Part shown: positions 22,501 to 35,783 of the stretch, piece by piece | Layout: each line of letters opens with the position of its first letter | Position numbering within the stretch: the stretch's first letter is position 1 | Assembly (NCBI RefSeq): GCF_037975245.1 | Contig: NC_092568.1 | Span: 41,779,631-41,843,630, forward strand | DNA from: Apostichopus japonicus | Taxonomy: Eukaryota; Echinodermata; Holothuroidea; Aspidochirotida; Stichopodidae | Reading direction: 5' to 3' | Length of the DNA stretch: 64,000 nt | Translations under genes and position numbers: made by a program | The notes under the pieces: generated by a model | The model's input: only the letters and a program-made list of their open reading frames with translations | Told to the model about the DNA's origin: nothing | Databases searched by the model: none

Positions 22501-25500
22501 GAATCAATCCTGCAGGTATGTAATATAAGAGACATATACCTCATTTATTTAATACATTAATTAAGTTGACTTTCAAGTCCAAATATATCAATCTTACAGG
22601 TAAGTCAAGAACAAACACCTTTTTGATTTCCAGCTAAACTTTGCTAAAAGTATTCAATAGTATACTTCCCTGGAGTTTTTGACTCTCCACATTATTCATA
22701 GACAAATCAATTACACAATTTAATATCTAAGAGAGAATGAACTGCTCATTTGTGACCATCGTTTTATTTCCTATCATATTTTGGGACAATATTAATGACC
22801 TATGAGATCATTTTGTAACATAATTGAATTCATGAGATTACTTTACTTGTTAGTATAAATATGCTAAACAGATTTCAGAGTATCATGTCAAATACCGTAA
22901 GTACCGATATTATTTAATCAGGGGGTAGATATTGCATCGCGACAATTGTCCTTTTTTTCGAAAAGTTAAAAGCAAGACCGACGCTGAGGCTAAAATCTTT
23001 GAGACATTCAGATCCAATAAAACTTATACAGATTACATCGAACATCGTCAGTCCAATTTAAGAGTGATTACTATTATTCTGTGACAAAAAGACATGTTTT
23101 TTGTTGTTTCATTACTTTACTTAATGTCCAGTCTACATTGCCTAAGACCCTACCACTAAGCCTGGCGAGTGGGGAAGGGGTGGTATGTAAATGGTCTAAG
23201 CCCCGTGACCCAAGGAGTTAAGGGAAAATATGCAGTGCATGCCAAGAGGGTGATAAAGAAGAATGGTGTAATATCAAGTCATAATATATTGAGTGCAAAG
23301 AAGGCCGTCAGGTAATTGCCCCGGAATCTCTACGGATCCTTTAATTAACGTTTATTTACATGTTATAACCATTGTTTCACTTCTCGATGCAGATCATAGA
23401 AGTATTTCTTCATTACACATTTACAATTACAGGTTCAGAATACATTCATTGAACAAGCCGCAGCCATCAATGCTACAGTAGTGTCTGAAGTTGTTCGAGA
23501 TACAGCCAAGAACCAAGTCGAAAATTTGAAAGTAATATATATCTATATTTTTATAGTTTTGTATTACCGCCATAACTTCTATTGCGATGCATCTCTGCTG
23601 GTAGTCAACGAATGACTGACAATTAAAGCTTATCTAATGTATCGTTGAAACTAGAAGTATAAATATGTATCAATCAATAACATTGTCAGCCAGGAGACAA
23701 ATCTATATTCCCAATTCTTCAATGTTAGTATTTTCTCCTTTTATCTATTAGCACTTGTTACCCCGCGTCCCATGGGTCAGGGCTACTACCAGGGTGGGTG
23801 CCTCTAGGGCTGTGGAGAGGAGACAGAGAACATATGAGGCGAACAGCTTGACAGGCAGCTATAGCAAGCAACTTTTATTCTGTGACAAAATGGCAGTTAT
23901 TCCCAGTGTTAAAACAACTAAAAACACAACATTAATCCTGGAATATAATGATATAGGAGAACCCCCAACTTGTGTGACATATTTAGTGGCGCCCTAGCAG
24001 AACGTTGATAATACAATATTCACGCTGTGACTGATTGCACGCTAGGTTTGGGCCTAGCTAAACAGTAAACAAACAGTGAGCCTAGCTAAAGAGTGTAAAT
24101 TCACTGCCCGTACCCCCTTACGAGATCAACATTTTAGTAAACACACCAATTACTGTACTTGAATTACACAGCCTGCTTGAATATGTATATTACCACAAAC
24201 CACAAGCCATGCAACATACGACTCGTTGGCGTATTTAACGACAAAAGTTATTTTCGCTGACCTATCATACAATAGTATACGTACAATCGTATACGTAATA
24301 TATTGTGACATCGTCACACGAATTGTAACGTATGTTTAATCTCCTAGAATCCCGTCGTTTGCCTTAAAATCATCATCCAGATGTAATGATGTCATATATA
24401 GACATGCTGCAGTTGTAACACTGAACGTGATGGAATATTAAACCTGTGATATCTTCCATCTAGAATTCTAGATGTTTGTTAACTGTTCTTGAGGTCATTT
24501 TTTATCATATTAATCAGTAGTTATCGAAAAGTTTGTGTCTAATTTGAGTAATGTTGCCTGGATTTCACTTAATTAATTATAAACGCAAGTAGATGCTTAC
24601 AGTTTGACTGTGTTTTTTTTTTTTTAATATGCGATGTGATTATTTTTCATACAGCGTGAAGACGTGCGGATAATAATGGCATACGTGTTTGAGGGGCAGG
24701 CAAGACTCATCTTCTGTGAGGTATTAAATAATGGAACGTGCTGAAAACAGTAGGCATATCAGTTTAATAACGTGGACGATTTATACAACAACTTGTGACG
24801 TCTTTGTCAATCTTTGGCTAGCATTAATCATTCCCAACATGACAGATATGTGATCCTCAAAGAGAAGGTACAGGTTTACTAATATGAGTGAATGCGAAAT
24901 TTCACCTGAACTGAACAGGGAAACGTCTGAAGTAAACGTTACAACTTATAGTCATACTTGTATGTCCTGTTTATTCTGATTCCAAGTTACTTTAACTAAT
25001 ATCACCTTATATAAATTTTAGATTGATATTGAAATGTTATCTTTTTTTATGAATCATTAATAAATCTTAATTCTATCTAGGCTTTCAAGATCGGGTTTTA
25101 CGGCCCTGAAATTCTATGGGTGTTTCCGGGTTGGTTTAAGGCAAATTGGTGGTTGATCGAGGACATACATGTGAACTGTACTGCAGATGAAATCAACGAG
25201 GTAGTCTACACAACCAACATTCTTGGAATGGATGTTCCTGTTATCAGTCCGCTAGAGAAATTAACTGTGGCCGGGATTGTAAGTGGATCTTTTTGTTATC
25301 ATGAAACTGTCTTCACAGTCACTGAAAGGCAGGGAGGGCTACACTTATGTCTAATGTTCGTTAGTCATATAAGAACCCCGGTGTTACTAAGCTGAACACC
25401 CAACGATGAGACTCTATCATGCATGCAATTACCATAAATAATACCCAATTAAAGACTTCTTCTGGCCAGTTTTAAATGCATATACGCTCTATTTGTTCAT

Positions 25501-27129
25501 GCAATATAATACAAACATTTATGAGCTAGAGTATAACCATGGCTGTAGTATCGAGTTGAAGCTCCATGGGTGTATTGCATGGACTTTTTACTATACATAT
25601 AAAACAGGTTACTATACAGGTTAAACTATACAGGTTAAACAGCTACTGGCTACAGCGTCACTGAAGAATGAGATAAAATGAATTTTAAGAATCCCTTGAA
25701 AGAAATCGGTTGTAGCCTGAAACCACTTTATTCAATATATCCTATCATATAAATACATACAAACATACTATATTTTATTGGTTTTTTCTCATTTCGGCAC
25801 TTACAAGGTTGTATTAATCCTGGTGTAAAAACTAAAAAAATTAACGAATAGTCATCATCACATGAGCGATGAATTCAAACATGTAGATTGATTATCTATG
25901 CAAAATGTCACGTTGATATTATGAAAGCAACGTCTATCATAAGTAATATGTTGAGATGCACACATTCCAATAAATCAAGAAAGACGAAAACCCAATTATA
26001 ATTATTGGTCTAGTTTTTAGACATAACTGTTATCAAAAACTTTCCGAACATTTATTAAAAACTTTGTTCAATATAATAGGTCTTAAAGATTTAATGTCTC
26101 TTCTCACCAATACTGACGACTGGATCAAATCTTAACATAACATCGAGCCAAATCTTCTTCAATTGTTTATGTTTTTCTTTATTGATTACAAAGCTTGCTT
26201 TCTGTAAGGGGGAATGCGTTTTGCAAATGATGAATCTAAGGTATTCAACCCCCTAACATGGTCTAATATTTTCACTGGTTTTTGTTTCAACACTTTTAAC
26301 AGTCTGCCTTGAAACTATGAAAAGAAAAAAGAAAAGAAAGTAAAACCTTTCAGATCCTACTGGTACTATGGCATCACAGGTTAACAAATGACAGCTCCGA
26401 TATACCACTTTTAAACTAAGATGTCTCCCAAACGGAGCGAGACTTTTCTTAGCTATTTGTGGGGAGGTCTTTTTCACAAAGATCCCTGTCATATAAAGCA
26501 ACTATGATTGTTGGAGTTGTGTTTCCTTTCATTCACACATTGTGGGTTTAGGTTTTCCCTTTCATTTGAATGAGATGTTGCAAGTTTATCAACTTTTATC
26601 AGACTCCAACAGAATTTGTTCGTGAGATGGAACGAAGATTAGAATGGCCGCGGTACGAAACGTTCACATTCAACAACTATGTAGGATATGCATACGATGC
26701 GATATGGACTATTGGGCTTATGTTAAACCGTACGGTAGGAAAACTCAAAGAAACAAACAACATTAAACGTCTTGAAGACTTTACCTATATCGACAACGAA
26801 ATGTACCAACTGTTTTTTGATGGTTTAGCAGCAACGGATTTCTTTGGAGCAACGGTAAGTTGTATTCTCCTATAATTTTTGTAAGCATTAACAAGACTAT
26901 AAGTACTATGTCAAATTTGTGGCGAATATTTAGCAGGGAGCTGTTGACATAGAGCAGCTTGCTGGTTTTCAAGCAATGTCATTTGTACAATACATACCGA
27001 GTCGACCAATTTAAATCCGTTGTCGTACAGAAACTCTTCTAAAATATCTATTTTCGTTCTTTTTAAAGGGACATGTAAAATTCCTAGAAGGTGAGAGACT
27101 GGGTGGAACTGGCATTTCTCAAGTACAAG
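19533..27129 (+). other. Exons 1-8: signal peptide and Venus flytrap domain
   Basis: Exon 1 encodes a hydrophobic leader (GLLCVLMHWYVVTPVIC) and the first flytrap strand (IPLYIGGMLSMTVGWDGTG). Exons 2-7 give PPCSPSALIVASAS, YSALSPVLSDR, VEDVR-like REDVRIIMAYVFEGQARLIF, GWFKANWWLIED with VNCTADE, and YDAIWTIGLMLNRT with RLEDFTY. Each aligns in order with GABBR1. Exon 8 is 61 bp (GHVKFLEGERLGG...) and ends in phase 1. Compared with GABBR1 as I recall it, the binding-site Trp65, Ser130, Ser153 and Trp278 equivalents are present. His170 is Asn (YRVNPIAT), Glu349 is Tyr, and Tyr250 is Phe here. Confidence 0.85.
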
Positions 27130-30100
27130 GTAAGAAACCGCTCATATCAATTACCAATGAAAATGATAATATATCATCATTCCCCGACACCACTTGATAA
27201 GAATACGTACATTGCAGATGTGATCCAGTTTTTGTTTGTCACCAGCTGAATGCGACCTTGGCTGGATTTTACACAATCGAAACTGTTTTCTGATGTCTAA
27301 TAACGAAACGGCTGATTGGAGTCAAGCTGTGACATCATGTGAAATGACAGGCGCAAATCTTGCAGATTTATCACAAGAGAACGAACTGTCATTCTTATCA
27401 GAGAAATCGATGTCAAGTGAATCATCATCAAAATGGTAAGTTCTAGTTAAACATATTTAAGTATTAAGAAGAGAAATTGCTGTATGCAATTAGTATTAAC
27501 TCGAATATTTTTAAAGAATATAAAATGAGCAAATGCGTCAATAATCTAGATCATATAATATGTAGGAAATAAAGTAGTTCTTCCAACGTTGGTCCTTCAG
27601 CTAAAGGGTAAGCTTGTTTTGCAATATCACTTTTTATTTTTGAAACATGGACAGTTTGTATTTAAAAACTTTTTTCTTGACAGGCATGTTGGTCGTCAGT
27701 CAAATTCTGTAGTAGAAGATAATTTTGGGATTCAGAACAACTTAACATCTCTCTGGAATAGAACAGACGGCAACATTCTTCACTGCTTCTATGTAGATTT
27801 TGTTGACAATGGTCTTGTCAAGCCTGGAAACTGTCTTCAAGAGAGACCATTTATCTGTCAAAAAGCGGCAGGTATTTACAAAGAGAAAATTCTTCAAATC
27901 ACAACTTGTTTATAATATATTGACTACTTTGATAAGAAGGAGAATTTATAACATCATATCTAGATTGCCCATTTTTTTTATATCAGAAACCTTAAAGTAG
28001 AAGGAATCCCATCCATCAACATCAACCTACATGTATAACATATGCTAATGACGAAAACTTATACCGCTGAGAGGCTTGTTACTCTGATTAAGAGATATCA
28101 CATTCTATATAGGTCAGAAATCTACCCTGAATTTTAAAATTGACATTAAAGAACTGCGTTGCTTAACGTTAAAATATATGTGTTGATTATTACATTGATT
28201 CTGTTTTTGACAGGTTTTTGATAATTTATGGAGTTAAAGTGTCTAAATTTGCCTGCTATTGCTATCGATACCAGAAACAATTACTTTCATCATGGAAAAA
28301 AATAAGCAAGAAATGTAAATGCTTTAACCTCTGTGTGGCATTACGAGATCACAAACTGACAAAATTATTGCCCAGGAAAGTTTTTATTAGCAAAACAGGA
28401 AACCATAGCGACGTTTGTTACCAGTTAGCGGAAGTTGTAATGTAAAAATGACGGGGTAAATGTATCTCCAGAGTTTTCAAAACAAGGTAAAATCCTATCT
28501 GTAATAGTTGTAAATATTCTCACCTATCATTATTTTCCATGTCTTCTGTCTTTATTTTTAGTATGTTTTGATTTCATGGTGGGTATAGACTTTTTAAACA
28601 ACGCAAGGTCTTTCTATCGACCATCTGGTAACCTTACTGTAATTTAGTATACCAAACGGCCTGTATTGACTTTTGCGTAAATGTAAATATATTAATTGGA
28701 ATTTGATTTGTTTGCCTAATTTAAATAAATTTAAACCAACTCATCGGATAACCTGAAAACCGGATTTCCCTCTGGCGACGACAACGATTCAAACCAATTA
28801 CAAGCGACTTCGGATAATCTGGAAAATGATGGTCCATTGTGATGTGTATACTTGCACATTTTATGCTGTAAGATGATGCAACGAACTATGAGTTATGTTT
28901 ATTCTTACGAAATTGTTATGAGAATAACGTTACTTACTATAAAAGTTATTGGACATCCTGTGAAGACAAGATCTGGATTTGCAAGAGATCTCCTGTATAT
29001 TGTCTATGAAATGTGTGTGTGTCCAAACATGCCTTGATAAATTGTCCTATATACATGCTTTCGGCTCGATAAGTATAAAGGTTACGTAGAAAGGTTCAGC
29101 TTATTATAACTGTGATACAATAAACATAGGCTAAAACAGCTGTTAACATAAGCAGTAACATATGAGGTTGTATATCTAAATGTGAGGTGTTTACGTCTAT
29201 TTGCCTTTTCTATTCGTTCCTTTAGCATTAACTAGCGTACCCATAGCAACGTACACCTCAGATGCAGTCATTTGGAAGAATGATTTGAAATGGGCAGGTA
29301 AGATCATTGATATTTTGCGTCATATCCAGTTTTTCTTGTTTTGACCACGTTCCGCTTTGGATGATACATATAGCAATCTCTGTAGAAACACAGGTCATTT
29401 TCATATTGCCTCAACAAAGTTTCATTCATTCATTTTTCGTTATTTTACAGGAGGGAGAGTCCCAATGGATCGTCCTGCGTTCGTCTCCGTAACAACTGAT
29501 TGGATTGAGATATTAATACCATCTTATCTACATATTTTAGTGACGTCACTCACAGCAACAGGAATACTCATCTCTCTAGTTGTCATTTTTCTAATGTCAA
29601 TGTTCTCACTTAGACAAATGTAATTCATTTTGTGCCTAACTCCAGTAAAACTAATGATATTTTATTAGCAGTTTTACCTTGTGAATTTATTACAAGGCAA
29701 AACAATTTCCAAAACGCTTGTTCGTCACATGATTTCATCTCAAATATAGAGGCCAGTATTGTTAGCTGATTTTTACACTTACTAGGTATATTGGCAACAT
29801 CAACCTATGTTATTATATGAAAAGTGGTTTCAATATATCTAAGTAGTATGGCTAGATCCGCTATGGAAATGATAACGTAAGTTTCTAAAGTTTCAAAAGT
29901 TATTGAATTTCTTTAAAATCAGTTTTCAGGTGTTCTTATGGCATTTATAAGGCGAAACATCTATATTGTGGTGAAGAACAAATTGTAGAAGTATTTTAGT
30001 TTATGCAACGATTGGTTTTGTTTACATATATGTGACTCTGATGTATTGTCCATAAATTTGGACACCTTAATATTTGTAGTATTCTTGGAAATAAATTAAA

Positions 30101-33100
30101 GCAAATATCGTCATTCTTTAATGAAATTCTAAATCTTTAATTGCAGATTCTCACCCAGTAAGACCATTCGAAGCTTTGATTTCATCATCCTGATTAGTTC
30201 TGTGCTAATGTACTTAACCGTAATTTGTACCAAATCGCATCTATTACCGTCACTTTCTGACCAACACCATCTTATTATGTGTCAGGTATCAAATGAACCT
30301 TTTCCCTTCTGTTTCATAATCCGCGAAATAAGATAAGAAAGGAGAGTACTTTTTAAGTAGTTATGTGTATTACGTAAATAGCGTTAATGCAGTATTGGTT
30401 ATATGTATTTCGTTTCAGTGGTTAAGTTTACAAAAGTATACGTGTAATTTTAAACTCATTAAAGTTAACAAAGTCTTTGTAATTATACTACAATTTAAAG
30501 TTTGATATCTTTTTCAATTTATTCTAATATAACCAGCTAAACAGCTACAGGCGTAATCGAAACATAAATGATCATATAAAGGGATTCGACAAATACCATA
30601 TCATCGTCATTAAGAATAGTTTGAATCTATTCTGACAAAGTATTAAAGTAAATGAATTACCCCTATCAGTGCTTCCACATATACTTCAATATTCTAACAT
30701 TTGTTATGATTTTCAATACTTACTTCTTTGCGACGTTTCGACACCTTCTTGTTTATCACATCCGTGTCACTATATTTTCCTCTTCAATCTTTAGGTTCAT
30801 GATATCATGGTGTCCTTGTCTTTTACAATGGGAGTTTCTACTCTGGTAGCCAAGATATGGGTCATATATAAATCTGCAGCGTATTCGTCAGCTAAGCACA
30901 TGGTAAAAATTAATTATTTTGCTTTAACAGTACCACCTACTAACCGTATAGTTTATGGCTCAAACATGAACCATATCGAATACCGTCCATTATTTTAAAA
31001 TGTTGGGTAATGTGTCGCTGGATAAATTGATCAACAATTTTATATATTTATAAGAAGGTCACAATGAATGCGTGAATGAACCAATGACTTAACAATTCAA
31101 TGCTACAAAGACGACTTCTTTTTGACACAATGCCACGAACTTTTACTTATAAAATGCTTCAATAATAATGCTTATAATCTGATGGAACTGGATTTCACCT
31201 ACTACTTACGTCACGGGGAATTCATGGGCGATGACATTATTGATCACCATTACTGGTATAACTTAAGTTTAAAATTCCTTCTTATAATTGCAGTCGTTAT
31301 TCTTGGTTATTAAATGTATCATAACTAACATAATTTACTAAATTTACGTAATCTTTCCACTTTTCTTATTCTTTTGTAACAGGTGCACAAGACATGGATG
31401 TTAAACATCATCATTCTAGTGTTCACATCTGTTGATGTGATTTGTTTACTTCTTAAACATATTCTTTACTCTGCGTACATAGAGACTGTAGCGTTACATA
31501 ATGAGGTATAACAAATAGTATCTGCTTCCTTCCCTCCTCCGAGTTATATAAACTCACACAACAATCCCTGAATGTATTATTTGGACTAGTTAACTTTTAA
31601 ATGTCTAGCATTATTGCTAGATCTACTTAGCAATTTAGACTCACATATAACTTTTGAGCTTACTGCACACGATTATTGTCCATTTAATTTTACTTACCTT
31701 TTAAATTTCCGTATACGTTACATTGGATATTTGTTAAAGGGCTTTAACATCCCTCATTATTCAAAACAACTGATCAAAGTAGTCTGTGTAATTTACTCAC
31801 ACTAGGTAGATGAAGCAAACCCCAACCACGTGACCGAATATTACTTCAAGAGGTGTTCTTCTGGAGATGCCTTCACACCTCTTCTCCTTGCGTTTGGCGA
31901 TAAAACCATCTTACTTCTTATTGGATCGTTCTTATCATACGAAATAGGACAGGTGGAAGCAATATTATCTTCGTTTTAATGTTTACCGTATGATGTTTAC
32001 TCTTTAGTTATGAAGTAATTACTAAGGGAGCAAGTGTAAAGTGTGGGAGGGAGAAGGGAGGAGACAATCGTGTCGTGGAACTAGAACACTACTCTACATA
32101 AGCATATTCTATTGAGGTCTAATGATGTAACGTATCGTGGAACAGCACTTTACATAAGCATATTCTATTGAGGTCTCATGATGTAAACGTATCGTGGAAC
32201 AGCACCATACATAAGCATATTCTATTAAGGTCTCATGATGTAAACGTATCGTGGAACTGGAAAAGCACTCTACATATGCACATTCTATTGAGGTTTTATG
32301 ATGTAAAATGTTAATTTGTTCAAAGAATTTTTAAAAGGAAAAGCAGAGGCTAACATATGTTATTGCGAACTCGTTGACTCAAAGCAGCTATTGTCAAATT
32401 AAACTCTAAGGTAATACGTGTTACCTTCAAGGTGATATTACAGGTTACCTTCAATGTATTACCAAGAGTTCCTTGAGAGGATCGGAAAGTCAAAGAGAAG
32501 CAATGATTTCACGAATTTCGCTTAAACTCCTAGCCAAAGTTAGGCCGTCATTCTAGCAATAATTGCTAATAAAGTATCTCATGATGTCGGAAGAGTTTCT
32601 AATTTGTTAATTAAGTGCAACATTTAGTGTTTTTAACCTGCCTTATATTACCCTCTTTAGGCTAATTTGGCTTCTGCGGGAGAGAGTAAACAGGTCGCCA
32701 TCTGCATCTATAACATCATTCTATTTGGCGTCTGTGGTCTAATCTTGACGTCCCTCCTCAAGAACACACCAACTGAGAGTTATATATTTACATCCTCCAT
32801 GATTATCTGCTGCACCACATTTACCATCATTGTCTTATATTTACCAAAGGTTAGTAAATATCGTGGAAGTGCACTTTCAGGGTCTGTGAGAAAAGAAACG
32901 GTTTTTAGTCACATGGGAGGCAACCATACCTATATCGGTTTTGTGTTCAAGACGAACACTAGCTCTCTCGCCAACTTTGGAAAGAGCTGCGACCCAGATT
33001 TAACATAATATACTTGCTCGTTCCTGGCTGTTGCCATGAAATATTTTGGTTTAAGAACGTAGAGCGGGAAACTAAATATACTGTGATTTCATATATACAA

Positions 33101-35584
33101 TTATATGCTGCCAATGATTTCATTTCTTCCGCGTAACAATTATTTTCTTTCTTTGGTATAGGTAATCCGCATCATAAAAAACCCAACAGATAATGAAACA
33201 GAGCAAGACCAAAGCCAACGACCGCCCTCAGTTTCAAATGCGTCGATGGTTAGTTAGAAAAGTTTCACAACAAGTCTGCATTGTATACCATTGCTTGTAC
33301 ACGTATGAAGACTTACCAACGTAACTTAAATGTGCTGAACATGCTGTAGAGCTGATACAGAAGGGTACAGGGAAGTTTCTAAACGTTACTTTTAATCGGA
33401 ATAGGTCATTCAAATGTGAGATCATAGTTGAATCAGAAATAACCAATTATGGCAGCCCTTTATTTCGATACGAATAAAACTTACAAACAATGCATGGATG
33501 TTTAGGAAACGGAGATAAGTAATTATCTATTCCAAACTAAGTTTGTACAACAACTTTTCTATCCATTTCAGCTTTACAGGAATACAAATGATATGCATCT
33601 CCAGGCTCACGTACCAAATGAGCTTTGGGAAGAGAATCTTAGACTGAAGAAAGAATACCAGAGGGTATGCATATCCTAACTCAATCATTCAACTCAAAAC
33701 GAATACCAGTCTTACAAGAGCACATGTTTATCCTAACTGACTAATTAAACTCGGAAGTGTATGTCGATCTCACTTTGACATTTACGAAATAATACGAGAG
33801 ATGTTTCATGTACAGTGTTAATATACTTTCAATTGAATTTAAATGTTCATTCGAGTATCAATTAATGACAGAATTAACAATTGGTGAAGTGTTATCTGTA
33901 TATGATTTAATTTCTGTTAGACGAGGTGCACGGGGCTTTTATATGCTCCAGGCACTTATATCGTGATATGAAGACCGACCATATTTAGTCACTGTGAAAT
34001 GTCTCATAATTATTTTAGAATCACTCAATTCATCTGGTTGTTGAGTTTTATTTTTCACCAAACCATCATCACTAAGTGTATGTTGTACGGATGCTGTAAA
34101 GAGCATGTCACCGTAATAGTTGTTGGTAAGTATAAACATTTCATCACAGAGTACCACTTTTTAAAATGTGAAATGTCCTTTGCTTTTTTATTTTAATGCG
34201 CTTCCGCGCTACAATATTTATACCAGCCCTGTTCAATCATCACCTTGACTGATCGGTGAATGTTTTTCATTGGAGCTTGTAAACACTCAGTCGGTATTTC
34301 AATTTCACAAGTTCGCTACGCACTAAAACATGTGGCGGATAACTGTGGGCTCTATGCAAGTAAAGAAAAAAAGATCTCTTTGAGAAACATACTACTCCGA
34401 AGCATTGCGAATAATTCACCACTATGGTTCAACATTCTCGAATTCAGCAAAATAGATAACATTGAACAAACTCGAGGTAGCAACCCTAATCAACAAAGCC
34501 AACTGTTAATAAATATTAATCAACAACGCATCGGTGTTATTTGGTTATTTGGTGGATGATGAGAAACCAGGGACAGGAAATCGACCCGGGAAATTGTTAA
34601 TAGACCGGATGGTGTTACATTTGTAAAATGATTGACTAGACCTACACTGTATTCGTTAGAAAGATGAATCGGCATTAGGCCTTCGGTATAATCCACCGTA
34701 TATTCGTAAACTTTCGCTAACTACGCCAGGATACAGTAACGTTAACTTGTTGTTCAATGTGACCAATCTTTGACCAGTACTATGGGTATTCTCTATCACC
34801 TCCGAGACAGATGTGATTCGTGATAGACAACCGTTAAAGAGCTTCGTTAATACTGCATTCACATGCTATCTAGAGTACTGTTTATATAGGTTACAAAATA
34901 TAGCCTAGCCTTGGTCTACGTTAAAGGACCTAACGCAGGACTTTCTTATTCGTAACCGAAATAACTTCAAATTGGCTGCAGTAACAAACACCCTCCAATG
35001 AGTATCGACAGCTAACCTTCACCTTCACCGCGCACTACAATGGCGTGTATTGGTATGCAACCACAGTTGTTTTGAGCTATACTGTTTGTATTCCGTCGCG
35101 AAGGTGATAAACACGGATGTGGTTGTAACACTGATGAAGTTGTACAAATACTTAGTACGGGGCGTTATTCGCGATAGAAATGACCTTCAACAGGTAAATA
35201 TGACAGCAAAGCAACTGAACTCTAAGAAGATTTCATATTCTTACAAGAGTTACAAGAGTTACACATGGATATAACACATTGACAAAGTTCCGTTCATGGC
35301 AGGACTTAAATCATGATGCTCCAAAGCGGAACAATTTTTTCTTCAAAACTGTTTAACGGTATTGTTATTCATGGGCATCATCGTCACATGCTATAACCAA
35401 TATCTTGTAGGTTGCTTCTCCCTTAAGGAGCTAGCTTTTGCATATTTTTGTATGATCATTGTGTATTCGTTAGTTCAATCTTCTTCTTCTTTTTGTTATG
35501 TTCCTTTTCATGCAGTTACAGCAACTGGTTTTGGAGAGAACGGGTCGCCGACCTCCTGATTTTCCAGCAACCAAGAAAACTTGA
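19533..35584 (+). CDS. GABA-B-like class C GPCR with inserted C-type-lectin-like domain (complete, 20 exons)
   Basis: Exons: 19533-19817, 21713-21850, 22342-22515, 23433-23531, 24655-24720, 25081-25278, 26603-26854, 27069-27129, 27246-27435, 27684-27871, 29226-29297, 29451-29619, 30147-30285, 30795-30902, 31383-31505, 31806-31952, 32661-32849, 33162-33248, 33572-33664, 35516-35584. All introns are GT-AG and the joined frame is open, 948 residues. Order: signal peptide, Venus flytrap (~50-424), lectin-like domain (425-550), end of the flytrap (551-590), seven helices (~595-866), short cytoplasmic tail with a coiled coil. It is predicted to sit in the plasma membrane and signal through G proteins; the ligand is unknown. 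Compared with GABBR1 it keeps LAYDAIW-like AYDAIW, LEDF, KIW in TM3 and the ECL2 Cys (RCSS). The start is the first ATG in frame before a hydrophobic stretch. Exon boundaries are predicted by eye. Confidence 0.93.
23756..24420. repeat. Possible degenerate solo LTR in intron 4
   Basis: Starts TGTTACCCCGCG and ends GTTGTAACA, so the termini are inverted (TGTTAC/GTAACA) as in LTRs. Base composition also differs from the surrounding intron at its left end. A target duplication is not convincing (cact before, ctga after). It could be chance or an old solo LTR. The open frame at 23755-23997 is not supported as coding. Confidence 0.3.
27246..27871 (+). other. Exons 9-10: C-type-lectin-like domain cassette
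   Basis: Exon 9 (27246-27435) encodes ECDLGWILHNRNCF, then DWSQAVTSCEMTGANLADLS and ENELSFLS. Exon 10 (27684-27871) encodes SLWNRTDGNILHC, then GNCLQERPFICQK. The six cysteines match a long-form C-type-lectin fold: an N-terminal pair, TSC with FIC, and LHC with GNC. There is no EPN/QPD or WND calcium motif, and the long-loop region is short, so calcium-dependent sugar binding is unlikely. The two exons together enter and leave in phase 1, with an internal phase 2 junction splitting a Trp codon. Confidence 0.88.
29226..35584 (+). other. Exons 11-20: end of flytrap, seven-helix domain, cytoplasmic tail
   Basis: Exon 11 (VPIATYTSDAVIWKNDLKWA) aligns with the last strand of the GABBR1 flytrap just before TM1. 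There is no cysteine-rich domain, as in GABA-B receptors. TM1 is in exon 12, TM2 in 13, TM3 in 14 (KIW motif), TM4 in 15, ECL2-TM5 in 16, and TM6-TM7 in 17. The ECL1/TM3 cysteine (IMCQ) and ECL2 cysteine (RCSS) can pair. The tail is only about 80 residues: a linker, a short coiled coil WEENLRLKKEYQRLQQLV across exons 19-20, and the end RRPPDFPATKKT. That coiled coil is much shorter than in GABBR1/2. Confidence 0.88.
32071..32310. repeat. ~58-bp minisatellite, 4 copies, in an intron
   Basis: Units share cataagcatattctattgag followed by gtct(c/a)atgatgtaa and cgtatcgtggaac. The copies have diverged slightly. It lies in intron 16 of the complete receptor gene. Confidence 0.85.
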
Positions 35585-35783
35585 AGGATTATTTGTAGAA
35601 ATATATAGTTAAGAGGTTAATCGAATACAATATGTAGTAAATATTCTATTTGATTGTCATTCTTGTTCTGTCTTAAATCTTAATTGAATAATTGATTAAT
35701 TGAATGTATTAGGCAGATCGCCCTGTTGCTTTCAGTGCATTTAGTTAACGTGCATCCGTTTATATGATGTACCCGTTTATTGA

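Noticed and set aside
28214-28445. Possible alternative exon after the lectin cassette (acceptor tttttgacag, 75-codon frame)
   Set aside because: In the phase of exon 10 it hits a stop after two codons. It could give a soluble form, but there is no other support.
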